DNA of 64,000 nt from Bacteroidales bacterium. GTDB lineage: Bacteria; Bacteroidota; Bacteroidia; Bacteroidales; UBA932. Below the pieces are notes generated by a model that worked only from the letters and a program-made list of their open reading frames with translations, did not search any database and had not been told where the DNA came from. This document shows, one piece after another, positions 52,816 through 61,961 of the stretch; the stretch's first letter is position 1; the number at the start of each line of letters is the position of its first letter. Made by a program: the position numbers and the translations under genes. The stretch spans positions 52,080 to 116,079 of the forward strand of contig SUYR01000005.1 of the NCBI GenBank assembly GCA_015060335.1. The letters run 5' to 3'.

Positions 52816-54518
52816 TTCTTCCTGTTCATCTGCTGTTTGCGCAGGTTTATACGTTCTTCAAGGTCCTTGATCTCCCCGTTGTTGATCATACGGGCATTGT
52901 TCCAATATACCATTGCCCTGTCATATTCGCCCAAGGCAAACAGGACTTCCGCATAATGGTCCATGATGACCGGACTCTCCTTGCCGCCATAAAGCATGGC
53001 ACGTTTGAAATGGGTCTTCGCCTCTTCCGGTCTGCCTAAAAGATACAGAATCCAGCCGAATGTATCGAGATATGTGGAATTGTCCGGTTCGGCCTCGATG
53101 GTCCTGCGGCTCATCTCATATGCCTTCTTGAGTTTCCTGCCTTCAAGACTCAGGTAATAGGCGTAATTATTCAACACATAGACATAGCCCGGATTTATCT
53201 TCAATGCCTTCTCATATGCCTTGTAGGACTTCTTTGCATCTCCGAGAAGATGATACACATCACCCTTTGTGGACCATGCCCGCAGAGTCTTGGAACTGTC
53301 GGCAGGAGCAGCGGAAAGCACCTGGTCGCATGCCTGAAGCACCTTCTGATAGTCCTTGAGATTATAATCCCCTACACTTGCCATTTCCAGAAATGTTGTC
53401 TCCTCAGGGAATTTCTCAAAAGCCTTCCTGCCTTCTTCGGACAGAAGCTGCCATTTCTCGGCATACATCAGGAACTCGACATAGCCTGCCGCTGCAGAAA
53501 CGGATTCCGGATGTGCCTGAGCATTTGAGCGGAAACAGTCCAATGACATATCGCTGCGCCCCGTCGTGAAATAATACAGACCGGCAAGATTCAAAGCAGA
53601 ACTGTCAGAGGGATGCACCTGCGTCATCTTTGAGACCACGCCGTCCAGCTTTGCAGAAAAAGCATTGAGAAACTTGGGATCCGTCCTTCTGAGTACCGCC
53701 GTAATGTAATCCGCCTTTGCCTTGGACGGCTCGTCAGGATTAGCCACATACTCATTCAGCACATCAAAATATTCGTCATATCTGCGTGTCATTCTCAGGG
53801 TCTCAGCCTTGCCGACAAGGGCCGGTGAGAAATCCGGAGCAAGTTCGAGAGCCTCATTATAATATGCCAGGGCTGTGGAATCGTTATAATCGTTGAGATG
53901 GTGCTCTGCGAGGACAGAAAGTACATATGCTGACGAATACCTGCTGTTGTATTCCTCAAGAGACTTGTATGCCTCTTCCTCCCGTCCTGTCCTTGCCAAC
54001 AGATTGTAACGGTATATCGCTATATTCTCCGTCATTCCGAACACAGTCTCGATCTCATCCAAAGTCTTAAGGGCCTTGTCATATTCTCCCTGAGACGAAT
54101 ACAGGTCCACCAGATCGAAATACAGTTCGCTCTTCTTCGGGAAATCCGCAAGAAGCCTCTCGTACATGTCAACCGTCAGTTCCGGACGCGAAGTCATTGC
54201 ATAAAGCGAAGCCAGCCTCTGTCTGTACCAGAAGTTCGAGGAATCAGCGGCAACTGCAGCATCCAGACAAGCCTCCGCCTTGTCTATGCGTTTCTGAGCG
54301 AGATGGCACATAGACATATAATACAGGGCCGCATCATTGTCAGGATCGGCGGACAGAATCTTCTGCAGAACAGCCTCAGCCCTGACAAAATCCCCTTCAT
54401 CGATATATTCCACCGCCGCTACGATCAGAGCCCCGCTATCTGTCTGTGCATCCAGGGTCGGAGAGACGGCAAGACACATGCAAAAAAGAGCAGCATATAT
54501 GTAATTTCCTATTCTCAT
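52812..54518 (-). CDS. Tetratricopeptide repeat protein (secreted)
   Basis: A 568-residue protein with an N-terminal signal peptide (about 1-23, CLAVSPTLDAQ) followed by at least ten TPR units (e.g. DNDAALYYMSMCHLAQKRIDKAEACLD and SYKAYEKALKINPGYVYVLNNYAYYL). Start chosen at 54518 because the in-frame region upstream has no signal peptide and contains A/T-rich promoter-like sequence. As first gene of the TPR-EnvC unit it may scaffold an envelope complex. Function unknown. Confidence 0.85.
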   Translation of the reverse strand: MRIGNYIYAALFCMCLAVSPTLDAQTDSGALIVAAVEYIDEGDFVRAEAVLQKILSADPDNDAALYYMSMCHLAQKRIDKAEACLDAAVAADSSNFWYRQRLASLYAMTSRPELTVDMYERLLADFPKKSELYFDLVDLYSSQGEYDKALKTLDEIETVFGMTENIAIYRYNLLARTGREEEAYKSLEEYNSRYSSAYVLSVLAEHHLNDYNDSTALAYYNEALELAPDFSPALVGKAETLRMTRRYDEYFDVLNEYVANPDEPSKAKADYITAVLRRTDPKFLNAFSAKLDGVVSKMTQVHPSDSSALNLAGLYYFTTGRSDMSLDCFRSNAQAHPESVSAAAGYVEFLMYAEKWQLLSEEGRKAFEKFPEETTFLEMASVGDYNLKDYQKVLQACDQVLSAAPADSSKTLRAWSTKGDVYHLLGDAKKSYKAYEKALKINPGYVYVLNNYAYYLSLEGRKLKKAYEMSRRTIEAEPDNSTYLDTFGWILYLLGRPEEAKTHFKRAMLYGGKESPVIMDHYAEVLFALGEYDRAMVYWNNARMINNGEIKDLEERINLRKQQMNRKK

Positions 54519-54678
54519 CAAAAAAAGTTGTTCAAAAACATACAAAAATAACACTCTATTTCGGGAAAAATGCAGAACTTTGGGAAAAATGTGTTCAAAA
54601 TGCAACAATCCGGGCCCCGTCTGCATCTTTTAGGACACATGATTGAAAGTTAAATAAAGGGGCCTGACATTATGAACG

Positions 54679-55221
54679 GTGGCGGAAACCTTTGACATTC
54701 AACTGATTGAATCATGCAAGAAAGGAGACCGGGTCGCTCAGAAGGTATTGTATGACCGTCTGGCGCCCCGCATGTTCCCTGTATGCATCAGATATGTCGG
54801 CGACAGGACTATCGCGGAAGACATTCTTCAGGATGGTTTCGTCACATTGTTCACACGTCTGGACACCTTCAAGGGCGACGGTTCGTTCGAAGGTTGGGCA
54901 AGAAGGATATTCGTGACCACGGCACTGATGTATCTCAGGAAGAAGGATGCGCTGAAAATGAGTGACGACCTTGAGGTGGCGAGAGGATTGAAGACGGAGA
55001 TCACAGGACAGATTGAAAACATCGGATACAAGGAACTGATGGAGATTGTAATGAGTCTGCCGACCGGCTTCAGGACCGTGTTCAACATGTATGCTGTGGA
55101 AGGTTATTCGCATAAGGAGATTGCGGACATCCTGGGAATAAGCGAGGTGACATCAAGGACTCAGTACAGCAGGGCAAGGATTCTCCTACAGAACAAGATT
55201 AAGGAAAGATATAATGTTTGA
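54679..55221 (+). CDS. ECF RNA polymerase sigma factor
   Basis: A 180-residue sigma factor starting at GTG 54679. Region 2 (AEDILQDGFVTLFTRLDTFKGDGSFEGWARRIFVTTALMYLRKK, about 45-90) and region 4 (LPTGFRTVFNMYAVEGYSHKEIADILGISEVTSRTQYSRARILLQNKI, about 128-175) are complete. It overlaps the next gene by 8 bases, which encodes its likely membrane partner. Confidence 0.93.
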   Translation: MAETFDIQLIESCKKGDRVAQKVLYDRLAPRMFPVCIRYVGDRTIAEDILQDGFVTLFTRLDTFKGDGSFEGWARRIFVTTALMYLRKKDALKMSDDLEVARGLKTEITGQIENIGYKELMEIVMSLPTGFRTVFNMYAVEGYSHKEIADILGISEVTSRTQYSRARILLQNKIKERYNV

Positions 55222-56422
55222 TGACAATCATATGGAAGAGTCTGACCTTCTGATCAGGTCCATTCTCGAAAGCGGACAGGAAGATGTTCCTGCCCACGTT
55301 TGGGAAGGAGTGGCAGATGGGCTCGACAAGGCTGCAAGACGCAGAAGCAGGGTTCTGTGGCTTGGACGCGCTGCGGCTGTAGCTGCAGCTGCGGCAGTCG
55401 TTGTCGGAGTATTCTTCAGCCGTAGCACTGACGAGATAGTCGTTCCGGAGGCGAAGGGAGATATGATTGCTGTCGTAAGCGAACCTGCTCCTGAAAGCGG
55501 AAATACAGAGGAAATCCTGCTGGCACATGTGGAGTCCGACAATGTTTTCAAGCCGTCTGATGCTGCAACTGGCATCTATGTTATGGAGATTGTAACTGAG
55601 CCGGAAACTGAGGAAGTGACGGCACAGGATGTCATACAGACTGCTCCACAGGAAACCGTTGAACCTGTAAAGGAAGCTGCTGAGCCTATAAAGGAAAATA
55701 TTCCTGCAGAAATAAAGACAGAAATAGAAGACAGTTTCGACTGGGAGGAGGAAGAAGATATCAAGAGAAAGAAAATCAAAGCCTCTCTTACCGTATCAGG
55801 TATTGCCGGCACCAACAATCCTCAGAACAAGGGCGGCATCGGTCCGTTGAGAAGCCCGGGCATATTCAAATCTCCTGAAAAGACCACTATCGAACAGACA
55901 AGCGCGCAGACCACTTACGGCATTCCGCTTTCGTTCGGTGCCGGAATCAAGCTCCGTTTCAATGACCATTGGTCACTCGGTATGGGATTGAACTACAGCC
56001 TTCTTACAAGCAAGTTCAACGGGAAATACACAAAGGTGGAGGATGGAGTCGCATCACTTCCTATAACTGCAACAATCCACAATTCACTTCACTACATCGG
56101 TATTCCGATAAATGCGTATTACAATATAGTAAGCCGTGATTTCATAAACTTCTATGCTTATGCCGGTGGTACTGTGGAGAAATGCGTCGCAAACAGATAT
56201 GAAGTCCAGACTACTCCAGTAATCAATCACGAAGAATCCGTAAAGGGCGTTCAGCTGTCTGCAAATGCCGGAATCGGAGTTGAATTCATGCTTGGCAGGC
56301 ATATAGGTATCTATATCGATCCGAGCCTGCGCTATTATTTCCACTGCAGCCAGCCTAAGAGCATCCGTACAGCACAGCCTCTCATGCTCGGTTTCGAGAT
56401 GGGACTTCGTTTCAACCTGTAG
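55214..56422 (+). CDS. Inner-membrane-anchored protein with C-terminal outer-membrane beta-barrel domain
   Basis: A 402-residue protein. An N-terminal cytoplasmic part (about 1-46: VPAHVWEGVADGLDKAARRR) resembles short anti-sigma-like segments, then one TM helix (about 47-68, Ala/Val-rich), an acidic Glu/Pro/Thr-rich linker (about 69-190) and a PorT-like beta-barrel (about 215-402, ending MGLRFNL). Such a chain would have to cross the periplasm. Translationally coupled to the sigma gene, it is a candidate outer-membrane-to-cytoplasm signalling partner. The domain reading is from composition and motifs. Confidence 0.75.
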   Translation: MFDDNHMEESDLLIRSILESGQEDVPAHVWEGVADGLDKAARRRSRVLWLGRAAAVAAAAAVVVGVFFSRSTDEIVVPEAKGDMIAVVSEPAPESGNTEEILLAHVESDNVFKPSDAATGIYVMEIVTEPETEEVTAQDVIQTAPQETVEPVKEAAEPIKENIPAEIKTEIEDSFDWEEEEDIKRKKIKASLTVSGIAGTNNPQNKGGIGPLRSPGIFKSPEKTTIEQTSAQTTYGIPLSFGAGIKLRFNDHWSLGMGLNYSLLTSKFNGKYTKVEDGVASLPITATIHNSLHYIGIPINAYYNIVSRDFINFYAYAGGTVEKCVANRYEVQTTPVINHEESVKGVQLSANAGIGVEFMLGRHIGIYIDPSLRYYFHCSQPKSIRTAQPLMLGFEMGLRFNL

Positions 56423-56434
56423 TTTCCTACGGGA

Positions 56435-57049
56435 CTATTTCCTGATGATCTCTATCGAATAATCCAGACCGACCTTGATTATGGAAGAAGACTGTCCTGT
56501 CGCTCCTTTTTCCAGAGACGGATCCACGATATAGTCTGCTGCTGATTTTATTTCATCCGATATTTCAGAAAAATTCTTTGGAGTCGGCTCCCCGGAAATA
56601 TTTGCAGACGTTGACACTATAGGACGGCCAAGTCGAGCGGCAAGCTGCTTGCAGAATCCTACTAAAGGGACACGTATTCCCACTGTACCGTCTTCTGCTA
56701 TTGTGTTATACGCAAGACAATGGTTGGATTTGACTGTCTTTCCTGATGCGTCAGGACACGGACCGCAGACCGCTCCCGGATAAATGATCGTCATCGGCTT
56801 GTCATTCACCTCGACGAGCTGGACTGCCATCTCCGGCACTTCCTTTATATAGCGGCACACCATATCCATATCACTGGCAAGCAGCACCAGAGACTTGCTG
56901 TCCGAGCGTTTCTTCATGGCATATATCCTGGCAACGGCTTCCGGATCTGTAGCATCACAGCCTATTCCCCATACGGTGTCGGTAGGATAAAGTATTATAC
57001 CGCCGGAGCGGAGTACCTCGAGGGCTTTCTGAATCTGAGTATTTTCCAT
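56435..57049 (-). CDS. tsaC: Threonylcarbamoyl-AMP synthase
   Basis: A 204-residue Sua5/YciO/YrdC-family enzyme that makes threonylcarbamoyl-AMP for t6A37 in tRNA. GGIILYPTDTVWGIGCDA and the KKR-S-K substrate motif (MKKRSDSKSLVLLASD) are at residues about 14-58, and STSANISGEP near 148-157. It lacks the Sua5 C-terminal domain. Last gene of the leftward mutL operon. Confidence 0.93.
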   Translation of the reverse strand: MENTQIQKALEVLRSGGIILYPTDTVWGIGCDATDPEAVARIYAMKKRSDSKSLVLLASDMDMVCRYIKEVPEMAVQLVEVNDKPMTIIYPGAVCGPCPDASGKTVKSNHCLAYNTIAEDGTVGIRVPLVGFCKQLAARLGRPIVSTSANISGEPTPKNFSEISDEIKSAADYIVDPSLEKGATGQSSSIIKVGLDYSIEIIRK

Positions 57050-57060
57050 TGGTCTTTTTA

Positions 57061-58161
57061 TTATAGCTCCACAGTGGTGATGACCGGATAGTGGTCAGAG
57101 AAATCGACACGCGGAGTGTGATGGTCAATTGCATTGAATCTTTCCGGAATCAAGATGTAATCTATCCTGAGAAGCGGCCATAATCCGGCGAAAGTAGCTC
57201 CGAAACCAGAGCCCGCCTCCCTGAAGGAATCCTTTCTGCCCTTTGTCATACGATGATATGAATAGGACATAGGGTTGTCGTTGAAGTCTCCGCAGACAAA
57301 GGCTTCTACAGGACAGTTCTCAATGTCTGAGAAGACTTGATCCACCTGCACCGGACGTCTTTTGATGGAACGTTTCATCTTGGAGCCAGTCTCTGTCATT
57401 ACAGCCTTGTCTGCATTGAGGAAGCCTCTCAGGATGCCCGGCAGAGATATGTTGTAGCTCTGGAAATGGCAGTTATATACTCTGAATCTGCGGTCATAAA
57501 CCTCATAATCAGTATATATTGCAAGATTTGCACTTTCCTCAAACTTGATCTTCCCCTTGCCTTTGACAGGAATCCGGCTCAGGGTCACATTACCGAAGGC
57601 TGACCCATCTGATGCAGGAAAGAGATAGAAGTCAGCCTTGTATCCGCGCATCTGTCTGTCAAGATATGCTCTGACCTTGTTTACATCCGAGATGCGGAAC
57701 TCCTGCAGGCAGACAATATCCGGGTCCTGACGACGGAGCATGGCAAATACAGAATCTGCACATTGGGAGCGACCGGAGATACCTGTATCTTCATCATGAA
57801 GCGAAAAGCGGCCCACATTATAGGAGATGACCTTTAGAGTCGGATCCTGAGGTTCCGTTATCCGGTCCTGAGACAGCTGCACGTAACGTCCGAGGAAGAA
57901 GAATGAAGGAAGCAGAGCCAGAAGAGGTATCACAAACGAGCGGGACAGGCGTTTCAACGCCCAGAGCAGCAGAAGGAGATTGACGACAGACAGGGGAACA
58001 AACATCAGCCCCAGCAGAGTCATGCCCCAGGCCTTTGCCGGATTGACCAGCATGGAGCCATAGGACAGGACCAGAAATCCTGCCGCCACGAGCATCAGCA
58101 GACGGGAAGTGATACCGAATATCCTGCTGCCTTTCTTGCTTTTAACCTTCTTCTTTGCCAT
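57061..58161 (-). CDS. Endonuclease/exonuclease/phosphatase family protein with N-terminal membrane helices
   Basis: A 366-residue protein. Two to three TM helices (about 14-90) precede an EEP domain with the full catalytic set: SYNVGRFS, CLQEFR, NCHFQSYN, GDFNDNP, RIDYIL and SDHYPV. The catalytic domain should face the periplasm. The substrate (nucleic acid, phospholipid or inositol phosphate) cannot be told. It sits 11 bases before tsaC and 9 after the rhomboid gene. Confidence 0.85.
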   Translation of the reverse strand: MAKKKVKSKKGSRIFGITSRLLMLVAAGFLVLSYGSMLVNPAKAWGMTLLGLMFVPLSVVNLLLLLWALKRLSRSFVIPLLALLPSFFFLGRYVQLSQDRITEPQDPTLKVISYNVGRFSLHDEDTGISGRSQCADSVFAMLRRQDPDIVCLQEFRISDVNKVRAYLDRQMRGYKADFYLFPASDGSAFGNVTLSRIPVKGKGKIKFEESANLAIYTDYEVYDRRFRVYNCHFQSYNISLPGILRGFLNADKAVMTETGSKMKRSIKRRPVQVDQVFSDIENCPVEAFVCGDFNDNPMSYSYHRMTKGRKDSFREAGSGFGATFAGLWPLLRIDYILIPERFNAIDHHTPRVDFSDHYPVITTVEL

Positions 58162-58170
58162 TATACTGTC

Positions 58171-58872
58171 CTAATCGAATCTATTGTACAGTCTGCGTTT
58201 CTTTTTCCAATACATTATCAGGATGAATCCGAATATCAGTCCACCAAGGTGGGCGAAATGAGCGATTCCGCCTCCTGTTCCTGTAACTCCGGTGAGGAGT
58301 TCGATTCCGGCAAATATAAGCACGAACCATTTTGCCTTCATGGATATCGGCGGGAATACGAGTGACATTATCGAATCCGGATAAAGCATTGCATATCCCA
58401 TCAGCAAGCCATATATAGCACCTGAAGCACCTACTGTAGGCGTCATCTTGAGGCTATGAATCGAATTCAGGGCCGCCATGCTGCCGTCTGCCGCCTGAGC
58501 CATCCAATACTGCATCTGGATCCATTCCACTCCTGTATGGACAAGAGCGGCGCCGAAGCCCGTCACGAAATAAAATATCAGGAACTTCTTCGTTCCCCAC
58601 ACCCTCTCAAGTACACTTCCGAATATGAACAATGTGTACATATTGAAGAACAGATGCCAGAATCCACCATGCATGAACATATGGGTCAACGGCTGCCACC
58701 AGTGAAAAAACGGCGATGTGGGATAGAAGAGCGCAAACTTCTCATACATGAAGTTCTCATTGAGCGAGGTCATGATCATGACCAGCACATTGATGATTAT
58801 CAGGTTCTTGACTGCGGTAGGGACATTGCTCATGAAGCCTCTTCGTCCGCCGTCATATTGGTAATAACTCAT
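58171..58872 (-). CDS. Rhomboid-family intramembrane serine protease
   Basis: A 233-residue, six-TM protein with the catalytic dyad: Ser in GASGAIYG (about 148-155) and His in AHFAHLGGLIFGF (about 206-218), and the L1-loop WQPLTHMFMHGGFWHLFFNM (about 59-78). Integral inner-membrane protease. It begins 1 base after the mutL stop. Confidence 0.93.
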   Translation of the reverse strand: MSYYQYDGGRRGFMSNVPTAVKNLIIINVLVMIMTSLNENFMYEKFALFYPTSPFFHWWQPLTHMFMHGGFWHLFFNMYTLFIFGSVLERVWGTKKFLIFYFVTGFGAALVHTGVEWIQMQYWMAQAADGSMAALNSIHSLKMTPTVGASGAIYGLLMGYAMLYPDSIMSLVFPPISMKAKWFVLIFAGIELLTGVTGTGGGIAHFAHLGGLIFGFILIMYWKKKRRLYNRFD

Positions 58873-58873
58873 A

Positions 58874-60754
58874 TCAGAAATGTTTATCGATATCCTCTGT
58901 AGAGAGAATATGTATTATTTTCTTGCCTGCATTTGTATATTCCGGGTTTGGGCAGGCAAATAAAGTATCCATCAACCTCTGTGCCTCTACAGGATTGGTG
59001 ACAGAATCGCTGTTGAATGCCCCGAGGCGGGCCAGACGCGCTGCCATATTGGCAGTCATCATCTCATGAAGAGCAGAATGGTCTTCCGAGAGAACAAGCA
59101 GAAGGTCACCCACCATTGACTGCACCTTTCCCGTTTCCGCACTATATCCTTCCGGTACACCATTCACTACTATGGTATCATTGCCAAAAGGAGCAATATC
59201 GAATCCGAGAGCGGAGAGCATCTGGGCGTGTTCTTCAAACAGGCACATATTCTCGACTCCGACCTGCACTGTGACAGGGAAGAGTGAAGTCTGGGTCACA
59301 TGAGAGTTCTGAGAGAGCGCCTCAAGGAAACGGTCATACATTATCCTCTCCATGGCTCTACGTATATTGATCATCATCAGACCGGAACGGGATGCGGTCA
59401 ATATATATTTCCCCTGAATGACAAGGAGCGACTTGGTCGGAGCAAGTTTATCTTCGAAAAGCTTTCCGTAATCATCCCTGCGTTCTACATACCTGGCTGT
59501 ATTGAAGTGATGCTCGGCTGTGAACGATCTCTCCGGTTCTTCCCAGCTGTTTTCCATCTGCGGGAAATTCAGAGAGCCATCCTGATTACTTCCGAACGAA
59601 TTGGTATAAGGGGACTTCTCAGACGGGAAACCGTCATTTTCGAACGGATTGAATGTAGGATCAACATTTGTCGGCAGCTCCGAAATCGGACGGAATTCGT
59701 CAAAATTTCTGCTGAGTGCAGGAATCTCCGGGAGTCCTTCACGCTCGAAATCAATAGATTCGCCGAATGAATTTCTTCCCAGCGCCTCCTTGATGCAGGC
59801 ATATACGATCTGGAAGACAAAACTGTCATCTTCAAATTTTATTTCAGTCTTGGTCGGATGTATATTCACATCAATCGCCTGCGGATCTATTTCAAGATAA
59901 AGCAGATAGGTCGGAGTCGCCCCTTCCGGGATGAGATTCTCATATGCCTTCATCACTGCCTTATGGAGATATGGACTGCGGAAATATCTTCCGTTGACGA
60001 ACAGGTACTGGTTACCTAACGTCTTCTTTGCAGACGCAGGACGACCTACGAATCCGCTGACAGACACTACCGAAGTCTGGGCCTGGACATCCACAACCTC
60101 ATTTGCCACAGCAGCTCCGAGCACATCCTGAATACGGAACTTCAGAGACATCGCCGGCCTGAGGACATATACATCCTTGCCATTGTGGGTCAGGGTGAAA
60201 CCTATGTCAGGACGGGTAAGAGCCACCCTGATGAATTCAGTCACGATATGCTTGAACTCCACAGAGTCGGACTTGAGAAACTTGCGTCTTGCAGGCACAT
60301 TGTAGAAAAGATTGCGGACAGAGAAATTCGCTCCTCTCGGCGTAGCGGTCTCATTTGTCGCAAGGTGCTGGGAATCAGCAAAATCCACCTGACATCCGAC
60401 CTCGTCCTCTTCCCTGCGCGTCTTGAGGGTGACCTCCGCCACAGCCGCAATCGAAGCCAATGCCTCTCCACGGAAACCGAATGTCAGGATATTATGCAGA
60501 TCTTCAGCTGTCTGGAGCTTCGATGTGGCATGCCTTTCAAAACACAGCACTGCCTGATCCGGAGACATTCCGCATCCATTATCAATGACCTGAATAAGAG
60601 TCCTACCGGCATCCTGAATCACGACTGTAATCTGATCGGCCCCTGCATCGACAGCATTCTCCACAAGTTCCTTCACTACGGATGCAGGTCTCTGCACGAC
60701 CTCTCCCGCAGCGATCATATTTGAAATATTACTCGGTAATATCCTTATATCCAT
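58874..60754 (-). CDS. mutL: DNA mismatch repair protein MutL (endonuclease motif degenerate)
   Basis: A 626-residue protein. The N-terminal GHKL ATPase is intact (VKELVENAVDAGA with Glu32/Asn36 region, DNGCGMS, TFGFRGEALASIAAV, and the ATP-lid/transducer at NLFYNVPARRKFLKS). The C-terminal dimerisation domain begins near residue 440. At 462-475 the sequence reads INIRRAMERIMYD, where endonuclease-type MutLs have DQHAxxER, and the C-terminal Cys-Pro-His motif is CPNPEYT. The nuclease site is therefore probably inactive. Second gene of a five-gene leftward operon. Confidence 0.95.
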   Translation of the reverse strand: MDIRILPSNISNMIAAGEVVQRPASVVKELVENAVDAGADQITVVIQDAGRTLIQVIDNGCGMSPDQAVLCFERHATSKLQTAEDLHNILTFGFRGEALASIAAVAEVTLKTRREEDEVGCQVDFADSQHLATNETATPRGANFSVRNLFYNVPARRKFLKSDSVEFKHIVTEFIRVALTRPDIGFTLTHNGKDVYVLRPAMSLKFRIQDVLGAAVANEVVDVQAQTSVVSVSGFVGRPASAKKTLGNQYLFVNGRYFRSPYLHKAVMKAYENLIPEGATPTYLLYLEIDPQAIDVNIHPTKTEIKFEDDSFVFQIVYACIKEALGRNSFGESIDFEREGLPEIPALSRNFDEFRPISELPTNVDPTFNPFENDGFPSEKSPYTNSFGSNQDGSLNFPQMENSWEEPERSFTAEHHFNTARYVERRDDYGKLFEDKLAPTKSLLVIQGKYILTASRSGLMMINIRRAMERIMYDRFLEALSQNSHVTQTSLFPVTVQVGVENMCLFEEHAQMLSALGFDIAPFGNDTIVVNGVPEGYSAETGKVQSMVGDLLLVLSEDHSALHEMMTANMAARLARLGAFNSDSVTNPVEAQRLMDTLFACPNPEYTNAGKKIIHILSTEDIDKHF

Positions 60755-60777
60755 ATACTTCTTTATTTCGTAGGACT

Positions 60778-61080
60778 CTATTTCGTAAGAGTGTCAATCA
60801 GTATCGGAAAGTACCTGTAGATAAGATATACCACAGCGAACAGAAGAATGGTAGTGACTACTCCTATGGCTTTCTGATTCTGAGCAATGTCACGCGTACG
60901 CTGATAGTTTCCGTCACGCAAGCTGCCTTTGATATGTGAGCCAGCCTTGTACTCCTCCTTCGGCTTTGTAAAATCTCCATATTTCTTTCTACGCTCCTCT
61001 GCTTCAGGGTCATAGAAACGAGGACGGTAACTGAATCTGCGGACTTCCTGCTTACCGAAAAAACTGAAATTGAATCCCAT
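60778..61080 (-). CDS. Conserved small membrane protein upstream of mutL
   Basis: A 100-residue protein: N-terminal basic part (QEVRRFSYRPRFYDPEAEERRKKYGDF), charged middle and one C-terminal TM helix (about 72-92). Homologues near mutL in Bacteroidales are usually annotated as hypothetical. First gene of the leftward operon with mutL, rhomboid, EEP and tsaC. Confidence 0.75.
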   Translation of the reverse strand: MGFNFSFFGKQEVRRFSYRPRFYDPEAEERRKKYGDFTKPKEEYKAGSHIKGSLRDGNYQRTRDIAQNQKAIGVVTTILLFAVVYLIYRYFPILIDTLTK

Positions 61081-61103
61081 AATCTTAAACTTTACTCAAT
61101 TTG

Positions 61104-61111
61104 CAAAAATA
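61104..61111 (-). promoter_or_regulatory. Promoter -7 box of the mutL operon
   Basis: TATTTTTG on the minus strand, about 24 bases before the first ATG of the operon. Confidence 0.5.
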
Positions 61112-61159
61112 ATCATTTTTATCGAGAAGTCCATATATCCTCTGCCTGGCACCCATTTG

Positions 61160-61250
61160 CCTATCCATCAGCGCTTTGCCGATATGCGATTCCCCTGCCG
61201 CGGGGAATCGCGTTTCCATAACGAGCTGGCGGACAGCATATTAGGTGACA
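61160..61250. repeat. REP-like element with gcgattcccc hairpin (second copy)
   Basis: Stem gcgattcccc / ggggaatcgc (61186-61195 and 61202-61211), loop tgccgc, preceded by gcgctttgccgatat. It matches the element at 25460-25605 and lies between mutL operon and ispF. Confidence 0.6.
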
Positions 61251-61276
61251 GGCACGGAATATTATATAAAAAGTAT

Positions 61277-61284
61277 TACATTTG
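61277..61284 (+). promoter_or_regulatory. Promoter -7 box of ispF
   Basis: TACATTTG, 17 bases before the ispF ATG at 61302. Confidence 0.5.
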
Positions 61285-61301
61285 TAGAAAAGATTTGCAA
61301 T

Positions 61302-61781
61302 ATGGATATTAGAATAGGTAACGGCTACGACGTCCATGCTCTCGCAGAGGGGCTGCCACTGTGGCTGGGCGGTGTGAAGATTGAAAGCCCAGTCGGATGC
61401 ATAGCACACTCGGACGGAGACGTAGCAATCCACGCATTATGTGATGCTCTGCTCGGAGCTCTTGCTATTGGCGACATCGGCAAGCATTTCCCAGACACGT
61501 CCGATGAGTTTGCCGGGATAGACAGTAAGATACTTCTCTCCCGCGTGATGGAACTGATCCGCTCTATGGGCTGGTCGGTAGTAAATGCGGATATCACGAT
61601 AGCCATGCAGAAACCCAGACTCGCACCGTACATATTGCCGATGAGGGAATGTCTGGCTACGGTTATGGGTGTAGAGACCGACTGCGTATCAGTCAAGGCG
61701 ACAACGACTGAGAAGCTCGGATTTGTGGGACGGGGAGAAGGATGCGAAGTGTATGCTGTGGCGCTGGTGAGGAAAGGATGA
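61302..61781 (+). CDS. ispF: 2-C-methyl-D-erythritol 2,4-cyclodiphosphate synthase
   Basis: A 159-residue trimeric enzyme of the MEP isoprenoid pathway. The signature GNGYDVHALAEG (Zn-binding Asp8 and His10), the AHSDGDVAIHALCDALLGALAIGDIGKHFPDT stretch (about 40-71) and KATTTEKLGFVGRGEG (about 130-145) are intact. The start is the ATG at 61302, after the promoter box. It supplies C5 units for the two prenyl synthases in this window. Confidence 0.97.
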   Translation: MDIRIGNGYDVHALAEGLPLWLGGVKIESPVGCIAHSDGDVAIHALCDALLGALAIGDIGKHFPDTSDEFAGIDSKILLSRVMELIRSMGWSVVNADITIAMQKPRLAPYILPMRECLATVMGVETDCVSVKATTTEKLGFVGRGEGCEVYAVALVRKG

Positions 61782-61922
61782 GAGACTGCGTGTGATGGTT
61801 TGGGATGGCGGGGCGAAAGAACACAGCAAGCTAGTCCTGAAATAGGTTTACCGATAAGTTAAACAACAAGTAGTCAGCAAGCTGACGGACAAGCGAATGG
61901 CTATCAATGAGTTACACGATTA

Positions 61923-61944
61923 AGGGTCGGTAAATTTTCCGACC
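61923..61944 (+). promoter_or_regulatory. Leader hairpin upstream of def
   Basis: gggtcggtaaattttccgaccc, a 7-bp stem 18 bases before the def ATG; a near-identical hairpin precedes trmN6 (38340-38363). Confidence 0.45.
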
Positions 61945-61961
61945 CACACAAGCATAAGACA

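Noticed and set aside
61782..61922. Possible transposase remnant between ispF and def
   Set aside because: Short translated fragments were too degenerate and interrupted by stops to assign; I see only the leader hairpin near its end.
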